From CAZBSE01 sp964561115 (GTDB lineage: Bacteria; Actinomycetota; Humimicrobiia; Humimicrobiales; Humimicrobiaceae), in NCBI GenBank assembly GCA_964561115.1, contig CAZLOE010000001.1, positions 1 through 64,000 on the forward strand: 64,000 nt of DNA, read 5' to 3'. This document shows positions 41,873 through 49,974 of the stretch, piece by piece. Below the pieces are notes generated by a model, which worked only from the letters and a program-made list of their open reading frames with translations, was not told where the DNA came from and did no database searches. Position numbers and translations under genes: made by a program. Each line of letters begins with the position of its first letter. Position 1 is the first letter of the stretch.

Positions 41873-43936
41873 ATGTTACTGGGTGACCAACCAATATCTA
41901 ACAGTCTGCAGGACAAACTGGATAGAGCTGATTTCTGCAAATACCTGGCCAAGGCTATTCTGTCTTACGAATCGAAAGAATGCATTGTAATAGGGCTGCT
42001 GGGTTCCTGGGGCTCCGGGAAAAGCTCAATGTTAAATATGATAATTGAGTTTTTGTATAAGAGTTCGAAAAGTCAAAATAGATTTAAAAAACCGATTATC
42101 GTAAAATTCAATCCCTGGAATTATCCTGATCAGAACGGTATAATGGCACATTTTTTTTACAATCTTGCGTCCAAGCTAAAACCTAAAAGGCAGAAGAAAT
42201 TGCAGAAACTAAGTGATAAAGTTTTAAAATATGCCGAGTCTTTTATTCCCTTTCAGGTTTCAGTCAGCTCCCTGGGAAAGCCTGTTTCTCTTAAACTTAA
42301 AAAACGTGATAAAAGAAGTATCGATTATAAAAAAGAAAAACTGGCAAATTATTTTCAGGAGATAAAAAATAAAATAGTAATTATTATAGATGACATTGAC
42401 AGATTAAATGTAGACGGAATAAAAAATATTTTTCAGCTGATAAAAGCCTTCGGTAATCTCCCCAATATTATATATATAGTAGCGTTTGATAGAGGGATAG
42501 TCTCAAAAGCGCTCTGCGATGATCAGTTAAAAAACGGGGAAGAATACCTGGAAAAGATCATACAGGTCCCGTTCGAAATACCCTCGATACCAAGGGAAAA
42601 AGTCTTAGCAATATTGCAGTTCCAGCTAAATGAGATTTTAAGCAATGTACCAAAGGATATCTGGAATCAGGAGTACTGGTATAATGTCTTCCACGGCAGC
42701 ATACAGTACTTTTTTTATACCATAAGGGATGTGATCAGGTATATAAATACTCTAAAAATAGGCCTGCCCTATATATATAAGGAGGTAAATCCTATTGATT
42801 TTATCGCTATTACCTGTCTGCAGGTATTCATGCCGCAGGCATATCTTGAAATCAAGGATAATAAAGAAATTTTTACTGGAGCTTCTTTAAGTGAAGACGA
42901 TGAGCTGAGATACAAAGACAGCGAAACAGTAGAGAATATAATGGAATCAGTCCCAAAAAAAGACAGGGAACATATAAAGAGATTGCTGTGCTACCTTTTT
43001 CCGAGATTGCAGAATATCCTTAATTTACATCAGACAGCAGATGTCCATAAGCCGTCTGAACTTTTGAAAGAAAGAAGGATATGCAGCCCGAACTTTTTTG
43101 ACACTCATTTCAGGCTGTCTGTTCCGGAATATGAGGTCAATCAGGCTGATATAGACAGATTGATTGAATCAAGTGAGTCTGAGAAAAACTTTAGCTCCAT
43201 GCTGCTTTCCATTAATAACGGGGGCAAGATCCAGGTGGTTATTGAAAGTTTGAGGGATAGGATTTCAGACATCCCTAACAAGAATATCGATGTTGTAATA
43301 AGGAGTCTTTTGAACATTGCTGATAATTTTAAGGTTGAAGACACTTATAATGATATCTATGGCGAAATAATTTATTTGTGTATCAGCCTTTTATTTAAAA
43401 TAGAGGATGAAGAAGAAAGATATAATATTCTGGAACGTTCAATAAACGATGCCGAGAGTCTTTACATTTCAACTGTCTTAATACGTAAACTGATAAGTGA
43501 AAATAAGCAGAAGAAATTTTTAATAGACGGTTTTAAGGTCATGTCTTTGGAAGAGCAGGTGGTCAGGAAGATCAGAAATTGGGTGAAAAGTGAAAATATC
43601 GATAAAAATTCTAAACTTCATTCCATAATATATAACTGGGCTGAGCTGGAAAACAAGAACCAGGCCAAAGAATTCCTTAACAATTATATAAAAAGCCACA
43701 GAGGTTTTTTATCATTTATCACATCCAATCTTCAGCAGAAATATATCTTTGAAAAGGGAGATTATATACCAAGGTTGGAGTTTGATATGGACATCGACAG
43801 GATTGTTGATTTCATCGATATACCAGTTAGTGAACTGGAACTTCGGATCAAAAATATAATTAATTCAGAGCAGTATGAAAGATTGGATAAAAAGGAAAAA
43901 ATAGCCTTAAAGACTTTTACAAGAAAGATATCCTGA
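41873..43936 (+). CDS. KAP-family P-loop NTPase
   Basis: A 687-residue protein. The N-terminal NTPase has Walker A GSWGSGKSS (residues 44-52), the KAP motif KFNPWNYPDQ (78-87) and Walker B VIIIDDIDRLN (169-179), then DPGIV-like VAFDRGIVSKAL. No transmembrane insertion is seen, unlike many KAP proteins. The C-terminal 350 residues are helical and show no known effector domain. KAP NTPases occur in phage-defence islands (for example QatA) and at membranes, but no companion genes of such a system flank it. It stands alone, followed by a degraded DUF1566 gene. Confidence 0.82.
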   Translation: MLLGDQPISNSLQDKLDRADFCKYLAKAILSYESKECIVIGLLGSWGSGKSSMLNMIIEFLYKSSKSQNRFKKPIIVKFNPWNYPDQNGIMAHFFYNLASKLKPKRQKKLQKLSDKVLKYAESFIPFQVSVSSLGKPVSLKLKKRDKRSIDYKKEKLANYFQEIKNKIVIIIDDIDRLNVDGIKNIFQLIKAFGNLPNIIYIVAFDRGIVSKALCDDQLKNGEEYLEKIIQVPFEIPSIPREKVLAILQFQLNEILSNVPKDIWNQEYWYNVFHGSIQYFFYTIRDVIRYINTLKIGLPYIYKEVNPIDFIAITCLQVFMPQAYLEIKDNKEIFTGASLSEDDELRYKDSETVENIMESVPKKDREHIKRLLCYLFPRLQNILNLHQTADVHKPSELLKERRICSPNFFDTHFRLSVPEYEVNQADIDRLIESSESEKNFSSMLLSINNGGKIQVVIESLRDRISDIPNKNIDVVIRSLLNIADNFKVEDTYNDIYGEIIYLCISLLFKIEDEEERYNILERSINDAESLYISTVLIRKLISENKQKKFLIDGFKVMSLEEQVVRKIRNWVKSENIDKNSKLHSIIYNWAELENKNQAKEFLNNYIKSHRGFLSFITSNLQQKYIFEKGDYIPRLEFDMDIDRIVDFIDIPVSELELRIKNIINSEQYERLDKKEKIALKTFTRKIS

Positions 43937-43950
43937 TTTGACAGCGATGA

Positions 43951-44313
43951 AAGCAAAGCGCAGTAAAAATCTTTTGTTATATAAATTGCCAGGGAGACCA
44001 GCTGCTGACTGAGATACAGGACTGCTGGAGGCTGCCTACGGCAGAGGAATATGTAAGGCTTTCCACATATAGAGGTGAAAACTGCGGGGGATACCTTAGT
44101 GACAGCGAGGGTAAGGCATATTACACCAGGACTCCTGATAAAGATGCACCTCTGTGGGTCCCGGAAGGGATGGTAATATATTACTGGACCTCTACCTGCA
44201 CTGATAAAACGCATTCATATGACATTACTTACTCTGGAGAGGTCAGAGATATTTCCAAGATAACCAAACAGGATTACAGGGGATGGAGAGCGGTAAGAGT
44301 CGATCCTTTTTAG
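43951..44313 (+). pseudogene. Remnant of a DUF1566 (Lcl C-terminal domain) protein gene
   Basis: The plus frame is open for 121 codons, from after a TGA at 43948 to a TAG at 44311, but has no usable start codon near its beginning. The translation carries DUF1566 hallmarks: CWRLPTAEEYVRL, YYWTSTCT and, at the end, GWRAVRVDP. A cysteine-containing stretch (INCQGDQ) lies before them. The N-terminal signal and first part of such a protein are missing, and the frame begins 14 bases after the KAP stop. This looks like a 5'-deleted remnant; a frameshifted functional gene is less likely. Confidence 0.65.
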
Positions 44314-44314
44314 T

Positions 44315-44794
44315 TTAACCGGCTTTAAAGGTTATTATGCAGAATGAAGAACCCCTGCAGATCTTATCTTCCAGACTGAATTTTATATTGTCTCCAAATT
44401 CATCTGCCCAAACGCTGTATTCTGCAGCACATATCCTGCTGCCTATTTTTTCTGAAAGGCTGGTCCTGTTGGACTTGATCAGTATATTATGCCAGGGGCA
44501 GCTGCTTATTATTATTTTCAATTTATTATGAGTTTTTTCTGTTTTAAACTTGAATCCGTCTAACTTTAATTTTGCAGAGAAGCATTCAAGAAGGGCTTCC
44601 AGGCCGCGTTCTTTTTTTAATTTGTTTTTTAAGAAGCGGGCCTGTATTTTGGGGACGACCTTCCATACTTCCTCATCAATATCCAGAGCAGTATTAAATC
44701 CGTATTTTTCTTCCACCTTTACAAACCATAATCCATCGACTGAAGTATAACAGCGGTGGAGATATTCTTCAGCTTCTCTTTCTGTTAGTTTCAT
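44315..44794 (-). CDS. DUF6125-like protein
   Basis: A 159-residue soluble protein: LTEREAEEYLHRCYTSVDGLWF and VEEKYGFNTALDIDEEVWKVVPKIQARFLK at the N-terminus, then SCPWHNILIKSNR and a conserved cysteine segment (GSRICAAEYSVWADEF). The pattern resembles DUF6125 and the L-2-amino-thiazoline-4-carboxylate hydrolase-like group, whose cysteines are conserved, but I cannot assign a reaction. Its stop abuts the DUF1566 remnant on the other strand. Confidence 0.65.
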   Translation of the reverse strand: MKLTEREAEEYLHRCYTSVDGLWFVKVEEKYGFNTALDIDEEVWKVVPKIQARFLKNKLKKERGLEALLECFSAKLKLDGFKFKTEKTHNKLKIIISSCPWHNILIKSNRTSLSEKIGSRICAAEYSVWADEFGDNIKFSLEDKICRGSSFCIITFKAG

Positions 44795-44870
44795 AATTTT
44801 AATATAGGGATATTTTTAATTATTATCAGGGAATATAATACCATTTAATATGAAAATGAAACAATAATGA

Positions 44871-44947
44871 TTGACTTATAAAGTATAGTTTTGGTATAAA
44901 ATTAAAAAAGATAAAATTTTTTAATTAATACCTTGCAATGTAAGATA
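44871..44947 (+). promoter_or_regulatory. padR promoter and probable PadR operator
   Basis: TTGACT (44871-44876), an 18-base spacer and TATAAA (44895-44900) form a likely promoter. The near-perfect palindrome TACCTTGCAATGTAAGATA (44929-44947) lies about 20-40 bases downstream, with dyad symmetry at most positions once purine/pyrimidine changes are allowed. PadR-family repressors usually bind such dyads in their own promoters, so it is probably the autoregulatory site of the operon starting at 44996. Confidence 0.5.
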
Positions 44948-44995
44948 CCTTATGCTAAACTACAGCTCTAAAGATAATAGAGAGGAAGTGATAAT

Positions 44996-45319
44996 ATGAA
45001 TATACAGTTTAAAAAAGGAGTACTGGAACTATGTGCTCTGACACTTCTGGCCAAGAAAAACCGGTACGGTTATGAACTTGTAAATGAGATATCTAAAAAT
45101 ATATTAATTTCTGAGGGGACGATTTATCCATTGCTAAGACGCCTTAAAAATGATGGTTATGTTACCACTTATCTCGAAGAATCAAGGGAAGGAGCTCCCA
45201 GAAAATATTATCAGTTGACTGAATCCGGAAAAAAAATGCAGAAAGAGCTGAAGGAGGAGTGGTTGACCTTTGTCAAAAAAGTAAACGGCTTTTTGAAAGG
45301 TGGTGTGAGTAATGAATAA
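44996..45319 (+). CDS. PadR-family transcriptional regulator
   Basis: A 107-residue winged-helix regulator: FKKGVLELCALTLLAKKNRYGYEL, then ISEGTIYPLLRRLKNDGYV and SREGAPRKYYQLTESGK, with a C-terminal dimer helix. It overlaps the following DUF1700 gene by 8 bases. PadR with DUF1700 and DUF4097/DUF2807 genes is a recurrent module controlling envelope proteins. Start follows AGAGAGGAAGTGATA. Confidence 0.93.
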   Translation: MNIQFKKGVLELCALTLLAKKNRYGYELVNEISKNILISEGTIYPLLRRLKNDGYVTTYLEESREGAPRKYYQLTESGKKMQKELKEEWLTFVKKVNGFLKGGVSNE

Positions 45320-45884
45320 AAAAGATTTTATTAATAAATTATCATCATATCTGGGAGGGATCCCTGCAGAGGAAAAACAGGATGTAATCAGCGATTTTGA
45401 AGAACATTTTAAGGAAGGGATGGCAGAAGGAAGAAAGGAAGAGGATATAGCTGAAGCTCTTGGCGATCCCAGGGCTCTGGCCAATCAGTTTAAAGCCAGC
45501 ATACTTGTAAGTCAGGCAGAAAAAACGACATCACCGATAAATATAACCAGGGCGGTTTTTGCTACCCTGGGGCTGGGTTTTTTTAATCTAATATTTATAC
45601 TTGGGCCTTTTGCGGTAATAGCTAGTGTTCTTATTGCCTTGTTTGCCTGTGCGATTGCTATTACTGCAGCAGGTATAACCATATTCTTTGGTACTATTTT
45701 TGGACCGTTGTTTCCGGAGTATGTTTCGGTTTTATATAATCCGGCGGCGGCAATATTTGGTTCAATAGGGGTGACCTGTCTGGGTGTATTGTTTTTTGTA
45801 GGAGATATATACCTTGCAAAGTTACTTAATAAATTATTTTTAAGATATATAAAATTCAATATAAGGATTATAACTGGGAGGTAG
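45312..45884 (+). CDS. DUF1700 (HAAS domain) membrane protein
   Basis: A 190-residue protein. The N-terminal cytoplasmic domain (MNKKDFINKLSSYLGGIPAEEK, DFEEHFKEGMAEGRKEEDIAEALGDP) is the HAAS/DUF1700 domain that partners with PadR-like regulators. It is followed by about four transmembrane segments (residues 75-180). It probably relays a membrane signal to the PadR protein encoded just upstream, with which it overlaps. Confidence 0.9.
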   Translation: MNKKDFINKLSSYLGGIPAEEKQDVISDFEEHFKEGMAEGRKEEDIAEALGDPRALANQFKASILVSQAEKTTSPINITRAVFATLGLGFFNLIFILGPFAVIASVLIALFACAIAITAAGITIFFGTIFGPLFPEYVSVLYNPAAAIFGSIGVTCLGVLFFVGDIYLAKLLNKLFLRYIKFNIRIITGR

Positions 45885-45890
45885 TAAAAA

Positions 45891-46790
45891 ATGAAATTTA
45901 ATATAGGAAAATTTGTCATATGGGTTGCTGTGATAATGGCAGTCTCTTTTATCTGTGCCGGCGTCATACTTATGGTAACAGGAAATTTCTCAATAGCGGT
46001 AGAACAAATTGATGATTCTAAGACTTTTAATACTGGGGATATAAATAAGATAAGTATGAATATAACTAGTACAGATATTAATATCATACCTTCAGAGGAT
46101 GAGGATATCAGGGTGCATTTTTACGGGGAAGTCTCTACAAACAGAAACAGGGACATACCTTCTCTGGTTGCCTATGAATCAGGTGACGAACTGCGTATAG
46201 AAATAATCAAGCCAAGGACAGTTTTTATTGGAATAAATGTATGGAGGACAGAACTGGATATATATATCCCGGAAGATTCTCTGGAAGTATTAAAGATAGA
46301 TGTGGTTTCATCAGATATAAAAGTAAGTGGTTTAAAGGTCGATGAGTTTGAGTATAAAGGTGTATCTGGAGATCTTAAGGGAGAATCGGTATTCGCAGAG
46401 GATATTAAATTTAATACCACCTCAGGGGATGTCAGCCTGAAAAGCTATACAGGTGATGCAGATATCCATGTTGTATCAGGTGATTTAGTACTTGAGGATG
46501 GAAGCCTTAATGATAATATTAAGCTGGTTACCATATCCGGTGATGTATATATAGAACAGGAAGTTCCAAGCAATATGGATATCAAGACCACATCCGGTGA
46601 TGTAGGGATAAATATTTCCGAGGATGCCGGATTTTATCTTAAGGCGAGCACGATATCGGGCGAAATCGATAACAGATTTCCCATCAAGATCACCTCTTCA
46701 GGCAGAAGAAGCCTGGAAGGCAAGGTGGGCAGCGGAGAAAAAGAAATTGTTGTAAGCACGACTTCAGGCGATATTAAGGTAGATTATTAA
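45891..46790 (+). CDS. DUF4097 beta-helix membrane-anchored protein
   Basis: A 299-residue protein with an N-terminal membrane anchor (VIWVAVIMAVSFICAGVILMV) and an extracytoplasmic right-handed beta-helix region of repeated short strands such as TTSGDVSLKS, VSGDLVLED, TISGDVYIEQ and TTSGDVGINI. This is the DUF4097 (adhesin-like) family, whose members include LiaX-type surface sensors. It begins 6 bases after the DUF1700 gene. Confidence 0.88.
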   Translation: MKFNIGKFVIWVAVIMAVSFICAGVILMVTGNFSIAVEQIDDSKTFNTGDINKISMNITSTDINIIPSEDEDIRVHFYGEVSTNRNRDIPSLVAYESGDELRIEIIKPRTVFIGINVWRTELDIYIPEDSLEVLKIDVVSSDIKVSGLKVDEFEYKGVSGDLKGESVFAEDIKFNTTSGDVSLKSYTGDADIHVVSGDLVLEDGSLNDNIKLVTISGDVYIEQEVPSNMDIKTTSGDVGINISEDAGFYLKASTISGEIDNRFPIKITSSGRRSLEGKVGSGEKEIVVSTTSGDIKVDY

Positions 46791-46834
46791 CATCTGTGAT
46801 GTGATTAAACAAATATTTATAAAAGGAGTGAAAT

Positions 46835-47593
46835 ATGAAAAGAATAAATAAAAGAAGCAGGGTCATAAAAATAATTATGATAATGCAGATAATCGCTATG
46901 ATAGGTATCCTGGCGCTATTTGCAGTATCATGCAAGTGGACCATAGGGCTGGTAAGGGGATCTGGAAACGTGGAAGAAGAAGAAAGGGAGGTATCCGGTA
47001 TCGAGGAGATAGACTTTTCAGGGATGGGGAGCCTTATAATAACCCAGGGAGAAGAAGAGTCACTGGTAGTGGAAGCTGATGACAATATACTCCCATTGAT
47101 AGAGACAGATGTTTTCGGTGACAGGCTGAGCATCGGTTATAAGCTGGGGTATAATTTCATACCGACTTCTAACCTAAGGTTTTACCTGACTGTAGTCGAT
47201 CTTAATAAGATTTCATTAAAAGGAGCCGGAAAGATTAATTGTGATGACCTGGAGACTGATGAGCTGGAATTCGAGATCAGCGGTGCCGGTGATATAGATT
47301 TTAATATTGATGCAGATAAGCTTGAAGTCACTTCGTCAGGAGCAGGAGATCTGAATTTTAGCGGTAAGGTGGAAAGCCAGAATATTGATATAAGCGGTGT
47401 AGGAAGATATAATTCAAAAGAGCTTGAGAGCAAGGAATGCAAGGTAACTCTTTCAGGTGCGGGAAGCGTAACAGTAAATGTTACCGAAGAACTTGATATT
47501 AAAATCAGCGGTGTGGGAAATGTCTATTATGTCGGGACTCCGCGTATAAGACAGGATATTTCCGGTCTCGGTAAGGTCGAGAGTATTGATTAA
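46835..47593 (+). CDS. DUF2807 (GIN domain) lipoprotein
   Basis: A 252-residue lipoprotein with lipobox AVSC (Cys33) and a putative auto-transporter adhesin head-GIN domain: REVSGIEEIDFSGMGSLIITQG, NLRFYLTVVDLNKISLKGAG, then repeated ISGAGDIDF, SSGAGDLNFSG, LSGAGSVTV, ISGVGNVYY units that make a beta-helix. It carries the same kind of repeats as the preceding DUF4097 protein and belongs to the same operon. Confidence 0.9.
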   Translation: MKRINKRSRVIKIIMIMQIIAMIGILALFAVSCKWTIGLVRGSGNVEEEEREVSGIEEIDFSGMGSLIITQGEEESLVVEADDNILPLIETDVFGDRLSIGYKLGYNFIPTSNLRFYLTVVDLNKISLKGAGKINCDDLETDELEFEISGAGDIDFNIDADKLEVTSSGAGDLNFSGKVESQNIDISGVGRYNSKELESKECKVTLSGAGSVTVNVTEELDIKISGVGNVYYVGTPRIRQDISGLGKVESID

Positions 47594-47655
47594 GAAAAGA
47601 CTTTTGGATTGGTATAAAAATAAATTTAAAAAATGGATATTAGAAAGGAATGTTA

Positions 47656-48426
47656 ATGATAGAGATTACTGAAGAGGAACTAAAAGAAGGAAAAAGGCAG
47701 CTGGAAGGGGTATTGATACTATGCTGGGTAATGGCTTTTTTAACAGGAGCTGCAATCATTTTCGGGTTTGGTCCTATGGGATTTATAGGAGATTATCTGG
47801 GTGGTCTTTTTAATATCAATACTGCAGCAGGTGTGTTGAGGAATATAGCAAGTTTTCCTTTTAGAATGATGTATTCTTTGATCATCCCGGTACTATACAT
47901 AATAGAAATAATCGGTATTTATCAGAGGAAGGCTTTTGCAGTACCTCTGGGAAGAGCGGTTTTAGTTGTGACTATGGTATTATTTTTCCCGATCGGGACT
48001 ATAGTAGGAGCTGTCCTATGGAAGAGATTCAATTATCCCCAGGCAAAAAAATTTTTAGATTATGAATATCAGATACCTCAGGAGACGGAGTTAAATTATA
48101 AAAATATATCAAAGCTAAAGGAGGATAAAATAATGAGTGATAAAAAAATTGATGAAGAAAAATACAATATGGCAAAAAAAAGAGTTGAGGAGATCAAGGG
48201 TTTTTACGGACACCTGTTTTCTTATGTGGGTGTTAATGTAGTGCTGCTGGTGATCGATTTGATCACAGGTAATGGATTATGGTTTTACTGGGTTTCTGTT
48301 TTCTGGGGAATCGGTCTTTTCTGGCATGCCATGGGAATTTTTGTGTTCGGTAAATTTACCGGATCCAGCTGGGAGAAAAAGAAAATAGAGGAAATAATGG
48401 AAGGAATGGACAGCAAGAAGAAGTAA
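47656..48426 (+). CDS. Membrane protein with C-terminal 2TM domain (possible gene fusion)
   Basis: About 256 residues. The N-terminal half has four hydrophobic segments (to about residue 130). The C-terminal 97 residues form a 2TM domain: RVEEIKGFYGHLFSYVGVNVVLLVI and WFYWVSVFWGIGLFWHAMGIFVFG. The start at 47656 is preferred over 47650 because the AGAAAGGA site then has good spacing. The second half has its own near-perfect ribosome site, AAAGGAGG, 8 bases before an in-frame ATG at 48133. The 2TM part is thus probably also made separately, or two genes have fused by loss of a stop. It is the last gene of the PadR operon. Confidence 0.8.
   Translation: MIEITEEELKEGKRQLEGVLILCWVMAFLTGAAIIFGFGPMGFIGDYLGGLFNINTAAGVLRNIASFPFRMMYSLIIPVLYIIEIIGIYQRKAFAVPLGRAVLVVTMVLFFPIGTIVGAVLWKRFNYPQAKKFLDYEYQIPQETELNYKNISKLKEDKIMSDKKIDEEKYNMAKKRVEEIKGFYGHLFSYVGVNVVLLVIDLITGNGLWFYWVSVFWGIGLFWHAMGIFVFGKFTGSSWEKKKIEEIMEGMDSKKK
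48117..48135 (+). promoter_or_regulatory. Internal ribosome site and in-frame start for the 2TM domain
   Basis: AAAGGAGG is followed by ATAAAATA and ATG (48133-48135), in frame with the longer protein. It is the best Shine-Dalgarno sequence in this operon and lies exactly before the stand-alone-like 2TM domain (SDKKIDEEKYNMAKKRVEE). It predicts a 97-residue product from within the gene. Confidence 0.6.
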
Positions 48427-48455
48427 TCATAAATTTTTTATAAGTTTTATATTTT

Positions 48456-48487
48456 AGGGGGATCAATTAATTGACACCCCTTTTTTT
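48456..48487 (+). terminator. Rho-independent terminator of the PadR operon
   Basis: A GGGG/CCCC stem (48457-48460 with 48477-48480) encloses the palindrome TCAATTAATTGA and is followed directly by seven T at 48481-48487. It lies 30 bases after the last operon gene. Confidence 0.75.
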
Positions 48488-48580
48488 GGATTTAATCATG
48501 TCTGTTTTGAAATGTAAAAATACAGTTTGGTGTGATATTATGAGTGGTGAAATTAATTAAAGACAGGTGTTGGATGAGTT

Positions 48581-49350
48581 ATGCTGGGTGCTATTGCGGG
48601 AGATATTATTGGTTCCCCATTTGAGGGTAATAATATAAAGGACTGCCGGTTTCCTTTGTTTACATCAAACAGTGCTTTTACCGATGATACAGTTATGACT
48701 GTGGCCACGGCTGACTGTATATTGCATAAGGGAAGTTTTGAAGAGTTTTATAAAAAATATTACCTTAAATATCCCGGACGGGGATACGGTCTTAAATTCA
48801 GCATGTGGGCAGGTTCACCGGACAGTAAAGCTTATAACAGCTGGGGGAACGGCTCGGCGATGAGAGTAAGCCCGGTTGGCTTTGCCTGCTCCAGGCTTGA
48901 TGAGGTTTTAAAGCTGGCCAGGAGAAGTGCTGAAGTCTCGCATGATCACCCTGAAGGAATAAAAGGGGCACAGGCAGTAGCTACTGCAGTTTTTATGGCC
49001 AGAAGAGGCGATAAAAAAGATAAGATTGCAGGTTATATTGAAAAAAATTTGGATATGACCTGAAGCAGTCAATTGAAAGTATTAAAAAGTGGTATAAGTT
49101 TGACAGCTCCTGCCAGGGTACTGTTCCCCAGGCCATAAGAGCTTTTTTGGAGTCTGGGGATTTTGAAGATGCAGTCAGGAAAGCTATTTCTATTGGCGGT
49201 GACAGCGATACTATAGCCTGCATTGCAGGTGGGATTGCAGAAGCATGTTACGGAAAATTACTGGATGAAATAAGGGAAAGTATTCTTAAAATACTGGACA
49301 GAGACCTTATTGGAGTCATAAAAAGCTTTTATAAAAAATTCCAATTATAA
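48581..49350 (+). pseudogene. ADP-ribosylglycohydrolase family protein, frameshifted at a poly-A run
   Basis: The first 160 codons match the ADP-ribosylglycohydrolase/DraG family: LGAIAGDIIGSPFE, TDDTVMTVATADC (metal ligands), GNGSAMRVSPVG and VSHDHPEGIKGAQAVA. The frame then ends at 49061, but translation continues in the +1 frame from the poly-A run at 49041-49047: FGYDLKQSIESIKKWY, SCQGTVPQAIRAFLESGDFEDA, then SIGGDSDTIACIAGGIAEA with the second metal site. Adding one A to the seven-A run gives a complete enzyme of about 256 residues. It is either an assembly error or a recent single-base loss. The enzyme removes ADP-ribose from proteins or small molecules. Confidence 0.85.
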
Positions 49351-49355
49351 AACAA

Positions 49356-49949
49356 TCAAATAAATGGATTTGATTTTTTTAAAAGATTTTGGCAATTTGT
49401 GCAAAAATTGCTGCTTTTTTTATCGGTATCAAGCAGAGTGTTAGAAAAATACATGACGCATTTATAATCGGGGCAATGCCAAAGTCCCAGAGTATGACCT
49501 ATTTCATGCACTGCTTCTTTTAATATTCTTTCATTAAATATTTTTCTATCTTCTTTAGAAAGATATATTGCTCTACTTTTCCCCCTGGGACTGCTTTTTA
49601 AGTCAGAATAAAAAAGAGGATTTAATCTTGCAGTGGATATCAAACAAATTCTGGGGAAGTTTACTGCCAGGCCAAATACAAAATTAAGCTGGGGAACAAA
49701 TATATCAAGATCGAGTACGGCAATATTTATATCTCGAATATTTTTTAAGGAGAGTTTTTTACTTAAGTGAGCTAAGATAATCTCTGCATTATGCCGTTTT
49801 CTACTCTGGTCATATGAATCATCAGGGATACTTATTCTGTATAAAACGCGGGTTTCTTTTTTAAAGATTTTTCCTAAATTATCCTGAAGATACTCAAGTA
49901 TGTCTTTATTTATATTGCTTAACGGGATGATATTTATAATATCTGCCAT
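49356..49949 (-). CDS. amzA: Archaemetzincin-family metalloprotease
   Basis: A 197-residue zinc protease. The active site is HEIGHTLGLWHC (His148, Glu149, His152, His158), and structural zinc ligands are Cys159, Cys164, Cys183 and Cys186 in the pattern CPDYKCVMYFSN ... CTNC, diagnostic of archaemetzincins. No signal peptide, so cytoplasmic. The family is frequent in archaea and scattered in bacteria; physiological substrates are unknown. It converges on the glycohydrolase gene, with only five bases between the stops. Confidence 0.93.
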   Translation of the reverse strand: MADIINIIPLSNINKDILEYLQDNLGKIFKKETRVLYRISIPDDSYDQSRKRHNAEIILAHLSKKLSLKNIRDINIAVLDLDIFVPQLNFVFGLAVNFPRICLISTARLNPLFYSDLKSSPRGKSRAIYLSKEDRKIFNERILKEAVHEIGHTLGLWHCPDYKCVMYFSNTLLDTDKKSSNFCTNCQNLLKKSNPFI

Positions 49950-49974
49950 TTTTAGTCTTTTTTAAAAACCTGGT

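Noticed and set aside
44315..44794. DUF6125-like gene as an antitoxin or partner of the KAP NTPase
   Set aside because: It is on the opposite strand, separated by the DUF1566 remnant, and has no regulator or toxin features.
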